Shown one piece after another: positions 58,631 through 64,000 of a stretch of DNA of 64,000 bases. The stretch's first letter is position 1. The number at the start of each line of letters is the position of its first letter. The notes under the pieces were generated by a model that made no database searches, was not told the origin of the DNA, and saw only the letters and a program-made list of their open reading frames with translations. The stretch spans positions 223,095 to 287,094 of the forward strand of contig NZ_AGFF01000024.1 of the NCBI RefSeq assembly GCF_000226215.1. The letters run 5' to 3'. The stretch comes from Dietzia alimentaria 72 (GTDB lineage Bacteria; Actinomycetota; Actinomycetes; Mycobacteriales; Mycobacteriaceae). Made by a program: the position numbers and the translations under genes.

Positions 58631-60820
58631 TCAGCCCTGCTCCGCCGCCAACTTCTTCAGCGACTCGGTGGGGGCGAAGCGCTCGCCGTACTTAGCGGCC
58701 AGCTCCTCCGCGCGGGTGACAAAGCCCTTGTACCCGGAGGCCTCCTTCGCCTCGGGCTCCGAGTAGTTCTTGGCGAACTGGCGCGTGCCTCCGGTCCACG
58801 CCGGGAAGCCGATACCGATGATGGAGCCGATGTTGGCATCCGCGTCGGCCTCGATCACGCCCTCGTCGACGCACTTCTGCGTCTCGAGAACCTCGGCGAA
58901 GATCATGCGATCCACCAGGTCCTGCAGCGGCGGGGCGTTGTCCGGCGAGGTCGAGAAGGCCTCGCGCAGGCCGGGCCAGAGGCCGGTACGCTTGCCGTCT
59001 TCGTAATCGTAGAAGCCGGCACCGGCTGCACGGCCGGACCGCTTGATCTCTTCGACCATCTTCAGTACCACGCGGTCGGAGGAGCTGGGCACGTACTCCT
59101 TGCCGGCAGCCTCTTCGGCCTCACGGGTGGCCTGACGGATCTTGACCATGAGGTTGAGGTTCAGCTCGTCGGACAGCTGCAGCGGCGCTGCGGGGTAACC
59201 GGCGATCCGCCCGGCCTGCTCGATGGTGGCCGGATCGATGCCCTCGTCGAGCATCCCGATCGCCTCGTTGACGAATGTGCCGATGACACGCGAGGTATAG
59301 AAGCCGCGCGAGTCGTTGACGACGATCGGGATCTTGCGGATCGCCAACGTGAGGTCGATGGCCTTGGCCAGCGTCTCAGGGGTCGTCTTGTCCCCCTTGA
59401 TGATCTCCACCAGCTGCATCTTGTCGACCGGCGAGAAGAAGTGCACACCGATGAAGTCCTCGGGACGCTGGACGCCCGTCGCCAGATCGGTGATCGGCAG
59501 AGTCGAGGTGTTGGAGCCGAGCAGTGCATCCGGGTTGACGATGCCCTCGATCTCCTGGAACACCTTCTTCTTCAGGTCGGGAGACTCGAAGACCGCCTCG
59601 ATCACCGTGTCGCAGCCGGCCAGATCCTGCGGGTCGGCGGTCGGGGTGATGCGGGCCAGCAGAGCGTCGGACTTGTCCTGCGTGGTGCGGCCCCGCTCGA
59701 GCGCCTTGGCTTCGATCTTCTCCGAGTAGGCCTTACCCTTCTCGGCGCCGGCCAACTCGACGTCCTTGAGGACGACCTCCATGCCGGCCTTGGCGCACAC
59801 GTAGGCGATGCCGGCGCCCATCATGCCGGCGCCGAGCACGCCGACCTTCTTGAACTCTGTCTTCGGGATCTCGGAGCCGTCAGCGGCCTTGGGCCGGGCA
59901 CCGCCGGACGAGAGGTGCTGCATGTCGAAGAAGAACGCCTGGATCATGTTCTTCGAGATCGGGCCGGTGACGAGCGAGACAAAGTAGCGGGCCTCGATCT
60001 GCTCGGCGGTGGCGAAGTCGACCTGCGACCCCTCCACCGCAGCGGCCATGATGGCTCGCGGCGCCGGGGAGGGCGCACCCTTGGTCTGCTTGCGCATGTT
60101 GGCCGGGAACGACGGCAGAACGGCGGCAACGGAACGATCGTCGACGGTGCCCCCGGGCAGCTTCCACCCCTTGCGGTCCCACGGCTGCGACGCCTCGGGA
60201 TCACTCTTGAGCCATGCCTTGGCGGTGGCGATGAGCTTCTCGGGCTCGACCACCTCGTCGACGAGGCCGATCTCGAGCGCCTTGGCCGGGACGAAGGACT
60301 TACCCGACATGAGGATGTTGGGCACGGCCTGGGCCAAACCGAACATCCTGACGGAGCGGACGATGCCGCCGCCACCGGGCAGCAGGCCGAGGGTGACCTC
60401 GGGCAGGCCGACCTTGGCGCCCCGGGCATCGGCCATCACACGGTGGTGGCAGGCCAGTGCCAGCTCGAGGCCGCCGCCCAGCGCCGCGCCGTTGAGTGCG
60501 GCCACCACCGGCACGCCGCAGGTCTCGAGGGCGCGCATGCGGCCCTTGATGGCCATCGACCGCTCGAACAGCTCGTCGGCCTGGTCGAGGTTCGCCTTGA
60601 TCAGGGACTTGAGGTCACCGCCGCCGAAGAAGCTCTTCTTGGCGGACGTCAGCACAACGCCCTTGATCGAGTCCTTCTCCGACTCGATCCTGGAGACAGT
60701 CGCGTCAAAGTCGTCGATGAAGCGTGTGTTCATCGTGTTGGCGCCGTGGTCGGGGTCATCCATGGTGAGGGTGACGATGCCGTCGCCGTCCTGCTCCCAC
60801 CGGAACATATTCTCGCTCAC
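58631..60820 (-). CDS. fadB: Fatty acid oxidation multifunctional protein (enoyl-CoA hydratase / 3-hydroxyacyl-CoA dehydrogenase)
   Basis: 729 aa from GTG 60820, with AGGAG about 10 nt upstream. The N-terminal crotonase domain (about residues 1-200) includes FFGGGDLKSLIKA and NGAALGGGLELALACHH with both hydratase-side glutamates placed normally (GLELAL, LPEVTLG). The NAD site GVLGAGMMGAGIAYVCAKAG begins the dehydrogenase domain at about 330, followed by SNTSTLPI, FIGVHFFSPVDKM and the C-terminal helical domain. It is 40 nt after fadA in the same operon and performs steps 2-3 of beta-oxidation. Convergent with the PatB-type gene. Confidence 0.95.
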   Translation of the reverse strand: MSENMFRWEQDGDGIVTLTMDDPDHGANTMNTRFIDDFDATVSRIESEKDSIKGVVLTSAKKSFFGGGDLKSLIKANLDQADELFERSMAIKGRMRALETCGVPVVAALNGAALGGGLELALACHHRVMADARGAKVGLPEVTLGLLPGGGGIVRSVRMFGLAQAVPNILMSGKSFVPAKALEIGLVDEVVEPEKLIATAKAWLKSDPEASQPWDRKGWKLPGGTVDDRSVAAVLPSFPANMRKQTKGAPSPAPRAIMAAAVEGSQVDFATAEQIEARYFVSLVTGPISKNMIQAFFFDMQHLSSGGARPKAADGSEIPKTEFKKVGVLGAGMMGAGIAYVCAKAGMEVVLKDVELAGAEKGKAYSEKIEAKALERGRTTQDKSDALLARITPTADPQDLAGCDTVIEAVFESPDLKKKVFQEIEGIVNPDALLGSNTSTLPITDLATGVQRPEDFIGVHFFSPVDKMQLVEIIKGDKTTPETLAKAIDLTLAIRKIPIVVNDSRGFYTSRVIGTFVNEAIGMLDEGIDPATIEQAGRIAGYPAAPLQLSDELNLNLMVKIRQATREAEEAAGKEYVPSSSDRVVLKMVEEIKRSGRAAGAGFYDYEDGKRTGLWPGLREAFSTSPDNAPPLQDLVDRMIFAEVLETQKCVDEGVIEADADANIGSIIGIGFPAWTGGTRQFAKNYSEPEAKEASGYKGFVTRAEELAAKYGERFAPTESLKKLAAEQG

Positions 60821-60860
60821 TGGTTTTTTACTCCTGTATGGCTGGTGTCGGTGGGCCGGG

Positions 60861-62072
60861 TCAGACGCGCTCAATGATGGTGGCGACGCCCATGCCGCCG
60901 CCAACGCAGAGGGTGATGAGCGCACGCTTGCCGCCGGTGCGCTCGAGCTCGTCGAGCACGGTGCCGGTGATCATCGCGCCGGTCGCGCCAAGCGGGTGGC
61001 CCATGGCGATCGCGCCGCCGTTGACGTTGAGCTTCTCGTCCGGGATGTTCATGTCCTTCTGGAAGCGGAGTACCACGGAGGCGAACGCCTCGTTGAGCTC
61101 CCAGAGGTCGATGTCGTCCGCGGTGAGGCCGGCGGTCGCGAGCGCCTTCTTCGCTGCCGGGGTGGGCCCGGTCAGCATGATCGTGGTGTCGGCGCCGGAG
61201 GTCGCGGCGGACACAACGCGGGCGCGCGGGGTCATCCCCATCTCCTGGCCGGCCTTCTCCGAGCCGACAACCACGAGCGCGGCGCCGTCGACGATGCCCG
61301 ACGAGTTACCACCGTGATGAACGTGGTTGATCTCTTCGACCCAGTGGTACTTCTGCAGTGCGACCGCGTCGAAGCCGCCCATCTCGCCGACCATGGCGAA
61401 CGACGGCTTGAGCCCGGACAGCGACTCGACGGTGGTGCCGGGCCGCATGTGCTCGTCGCGGTCGAGGATCGTCAGGCCGTTGGTGTCCTTGACCGGCACG
61501 ACGGACTTGTCGAACCGTCCCTCGTCCCAGGCCTGCGCGGCGAGGCGCTGTGAGCGCTCGGCGTAGCGGTCGACGTCCTCGCGGCTGAAGTTCTCGAGGG
61601 TGGCGATGAGGTCGGCACCGATCCCCTGCGGCGAGAAGTAGGTGTCGTAGTTGGTCGCCGGGTCCATCGCCCAGGCGCCACCGTCGCTCCCCATCGGCAC
61701 GCGCGACATGGACTCGACACCGCCGGCGAACACGACCTCGTCCCAGCCGGAGCGGATCTTCTGCGCTGCCATGTTGATTGAGCTCAGACCGGACGCGCAG
61801 AAGCGGTTGATCTGCACACCGGCAACCGTGTCGGGCATCTTGGCTGCGAGCGCCGCGATGCGCGGCAGGTCCATGCCCTGGTCTCCGAGCGGGCTGACGA
61901 TGCCCAGGATGATGTCCGAGATGCGGTTCTCGTCGAGGTCGGGGAAGCGGCGACGCGTCTCGTCAATGAGACCGACGACCAGGTCGATCGGCTTGACCCC
62001 GTGCAGGGCGCCGCCGGGCTTGCCCTTGCCCCGCGGTGTGCGGATCGCGTCGTAGATGAATGCCTCGGTCAT
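60861..62072 (-). CDS. fadA: Acetyl-CoA acyltransferase (3-ketoacyl-CoA thiolase)
   Basis: 403 aa. Last step of beta-oxidation, partner of FadB. Acylated cysteine in [10 protein letters not shown] (about residue 92). The conserved [18 protein letters not shown] with catalytic His and CVGGGMG with the second Cys are present. The ATG at 62072 has only a weak ribosome site. The 135-nt space to malQ holds two divergent promoters. Order fadA-fadB next to xpb matches mycobacteria. Confidence 0.95.
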   Translation of the reverse strand: MTEAFIYDAIRTPRGKGKPGGALHGVKPIDLVVGLIDETRRRFPDLDENRISDIILGIVSPLGDQGMDLPRIAALAAKMPDTVAGVQINRFCASGLSSINMAAQKIRSGWDEVVFAGGVESMSRVPMGSDGGAWAMDPATNYDTYFSPQGIGADLIATLENFSREDVDRYAERSQRLAAQAWDEGRFDKSVVPVKDTNGLTILDRDEHMRPGTTVESLSGLKPSFAMVGEMGGFDAVALQKYHWVEEINHVHHGGNSSGIVDGAALVVVGSEKAGQEMGMTPRARVVSAATSGADTTIMLTGPTPAAKKALATAGLTADDIDLWELNEAFASVVLRFQKDMNIPDEKLNVNGGAIAMGHPLGATGAMITGTVLDELERTGGKRALITLCVGGGMGVATIIERV

Positions 62073-62207
62073 GGGTGGTCCACGGCCTTTCTCTGGGCGG
62101 AACTGGTACGTGTTCTTCTTCAGGTTACGCGTTCGGCACAGTACGTTCGGAGTATGGTCCGTTTCGCTGACCGTTCGCCTTGGCCTTCACGATGGCACAG
62201 TGGTGTT

Positions 62208-64000
62208 GTGACCGCCGACACCGCCTTCCCCTCCGCACTCGCCGAACTGGCCGACGCCTGCGGCGTAGCGACAAGCTACGTTGACGCGCACGGCGCTCAC
62301 CACGACGTTTCCGAGCGCACGCTGCGCGCTGTTCTCGCCGCCATGGGGGTCGTCACCGACCAACACAAACAGAGCCACGACGACGACGACGACGACCGCG
62401 CCGTCTCCGATCACCGCGCCCTGGAAGAATTTCGTTTGCGCTCATGGCGCCGTGTCCTGCCTGCGACCGTGGTGGCGGAGGAGGCAGTGGCCGCCGAGTT
62501 CTCGGTCCATGTCCCGCGCGGCGCCACCGTCAGCGTGTGGGCACACCTCGAGGAGTCAGACACCCCTCTCCCCCTGCACCCGCGCACCTCGCGCTCACCG
62601 CGTGAACAATGCGCGGAAATCGACGGAGTCCTGGTCGACCGCATCAGCTTCGGTCTTCCGAAGTCGTTGCCGATCGGCTGGCACCGGATAGTCTCGATCG
62701 TCGATCAGGTCTCTGAGCAGGGCCCCACCACGTCTGCATCAAACGGTGGTCAGCACCCTGCGCCCCAGCAGATCGAGTCAACGCTCGTTGTCTACCCCTC
62801 AAGGATTCCCCTCCCCGCCGATTTAGACGAACGACGAGCTGTGGGCCTGGCCACGCAGCTGTATCAGATCCGTTCCGAACAGTCTTGGGGGATGGGCGAC
62901 CTCGCTGACCTGGCGGAACTCGTCGACTGGGCAGGTCGAGACCTTGCAGCCGATTTCGTTCTGGTGAACCCCATGCATGCGGCCGAACCCTTCCCCCCGG
63001 TGAGCCCGTCGCCGTACCTGCCGACGTCCCGACTTTTTGCGGCCCCCCTGTATCTCCGGCCCGAGCGGATACCGGAATACGGCGCACTATCGTCCACCGA
63101 GAAAGCTCGAGTGGACGAGCTCGCAGCGTCAGCCTCGGCAATGAACTCTGCGGATTCGATCGATCGCGACGCTTCGTGGGCCGGAAAGCTCGAGGCACTG
63201 CGCATCATGTTCGATAGTCCGATGTCGCCCCGTCGCGCCGAGCAGTTCGATCGGTTCCTCACAACGCACGGTGAAAACCTTTCGACTTTTGCCATCTGGT
63301 GCTCGATCGCGGGCGTGCATGGATCCGACACATCACAGTGGCCTGCTGCCCTCTCGAATCCGGAATCGGACGCCGTCGCAGACCACGCCCGAGCCTATTC
63401 AAACGAGGTGCTGTTCCATCAATGGTTGCAGTGGACCGTCGCGCAGCAACGCGCAGACGCACAGGCGAGCGCGAGAGATGCTGGCATGCGCCTGGGGATC
63501 ATCCACGATCTCGCCGTGGGAGTACATCCGACCGGTGCCGACGCATGGGTCTTCAACACCTCCCTGGCGCGTGGGGTTTCCGTAGGGGCCCCGCCCGATA
63601 TTTACAACCAGCGTGGGCAGGACTGGTCACAGCCACCGCTGCGTCCAGATGCGCTGGCAGAAGGCGGCTACCGCCAGTTTCGCGACATCGTCCGTGCCGC
63701 GCTTCGTGACGCAGGCGGCATCCGGATCGACCACATCCTCGGACTGTTCAGGCTGTGGTGGATACCGTCGGGCTCGCTTCCCACCGAGGGAACCTACGTC
63801 CATTACGACCACGAGGCGATGCTCGGTGTCCTCGCGTTAGAAGCAACGCGCGCGGGCGCGGTGGTCATCGGTGAGGACCTGGGGACGGTTGCCCCCGGTG
63901 TGCGTGAAGAGTTGGCAGCCCGAGGAATCCTCGGCACATCGGTGATGTGGTTTGAGCAAGATGCCTCGGGTCCTATCGACCCCCAGGAATATCGACGTCT
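62208..64000 (+). CDS. malQ: 4-alpha-glucanotransferase (amylomaltase), 3' end cut by window edge
   Basis: 597 codons are visible in one open frame from GTG 62208 to the window end; the stop lies outside. It starts VTADTAFPSALAELADACGV, then an N-terminal non-catalytic domain to about residue 190. The GH77 catalytic region begins at about 200 with QSWGMGDLADL and SPSPYLPTSRLFA. The catalytic nucleophile is Asp508 in GIRIDHILGLF and the acid/base is Glu556 in GEDLGTVAPG. It transfers malto-oligosaccharides in glycogen/maltose metabolism. A relaxed CACAGT box 6 nt before the GTG suggests a leaderless start. Confidence 0.93.
   Translation, partial: MTADTAFPSALAELADACGVATSYVDAHGAHHDVSERTLRAVLAAMGVVTDQHKQSHDDDDDDRAVSDHRALEEFRLRSWRRVLPATVVAEEAVAAEFSVHVPRGATVSVWAHLEESDTPLPLHPRTSRSPREQCAEIDGVLVDRISFGLPKSLPIGWHRIVSIVDQVSEQGPTTSASNGGQHPAPQQIESTLVVYPSRIPLPADLDERRAVGLATQLYQIRSEQSWGMGDLADLAELVDWAGRDLAADFVLVNPMHAAEPFPPVSPSPYLPTSRLFAAPLYLRPERIPEYGALSSTEKARVDELAASASAMNSADSIDRDASWAGKLEALRIMFDSPMSPRRAEQFDRFLTTHGENLSTFAIWCSIAGVHGSDTSQWPAALSNPESDAVADHARAYSNEVLFHQWLQWTVAQQRADAQASARDAGMRLGIIHDLAVGVHPTGADAWVFNTSLARGVSVGAPPDIYNQRGQDWSQPPLRPDALAEGGYRQFRDIVRAALRDAGGIRIDHILGLFRLWWIPSGSLPTEGTYVHYDHEAMLGVLALEATRAGAVVIGEDLGTVAPGVREELAARGILGTSVMWFEQDASGPIDPQEYRR

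Noticed and set aside
59441..60877. 478-codon open frame antisense to fadB
   Set aside because: Shadow of a well-supported gene; repetitive His/Gly/Leu/Val composition.

Overview
This window looks like core chromosome of a high-G+C, mycolic-acid-type actinobacterium (order Mycobacteriales). Supporting signs are the sigD-rsdA pair, guaB2-guaB3, AccD3 beside an EchA6-type protein, SepH, a secreted resuscitation-promoting factor (Rpf), wax-ester/diacylglycerol acyltransferases, a bacterial XPB helicase and a groES-groEL1 operon with a His-rich GroEL tail. Dietzia or a close relative fits best, but the genus is an impression, not a computed placement. I see no prophage, insertion sequence, CRISPR array or obvious genomic island.

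Layout. 1-27.5 kb: the end of a PspC/LiaF-like gene, guaA, two tandem wax-ester synthase/DGAT genes, a cholesterol-oxidase-like GMC oxidoreductase, guaB3-guaB2, a DUF5319 gene, rsdA-sigD, and groES-groEL under a CIRCE operator. Next comes a tightly overlapped run, glmS-nnr-alr-hydrolase-tsaE-tsaB-rimI-tsaD, which joins cell-wall precursor synthesis, NAD(P)HX repair and tRNA t6A modification. The block ends with glmM, rpsI-rplM and a tRNA-Arg(CCT). From memory this matches the M. tuberculosis Rv3396c-Rv3443c order. 27.5-32.2 kb: a linker with membrane proteins, a DUF485-symporter pair behind two CRP/GlxR-like sites, and a solute-binding/VWA protein. 32.2-62.1 kb: a second block matching Rv0858-Rv0905: echA6/accD3, prpE, gltA-fkpB, pdxH/serC, sepH, a SPOUT methyltransferase, a purine permease, DUF2530/DUF3027, a glutaminyl cyclase lipoprotein, an MFS gene, DUF2771, cspB, rpf behind a c-di-AMP riboswitch, a helicase-associated gene with XPB, a broken uroporphyrinogen-III synthase, a PatB-type aminotransferase and fadB-fadA. 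62.2 kb to the end: the start of malQ, cut by the window edge.

Regulatory features visible in the DNA are a CIRCE element on the groES promoter, a c-di-AMP riboswitch before rpf, paired CRP/GlxR-like sites before the symporter, at least six genes with a TANNNT -10 box 6-7 nt before an RTG codon (leaderless architecture), and many strong hairpin terminators. The most unusual points are the hemD frameshift/deletion, an alpha/beta-hydrolase without its serine nucleophile, an EchA6-type crotonase without catalytic glutamates, a GuaB3 without the IMPDH cysteine, and a large uncharacterised protein next to XPB.
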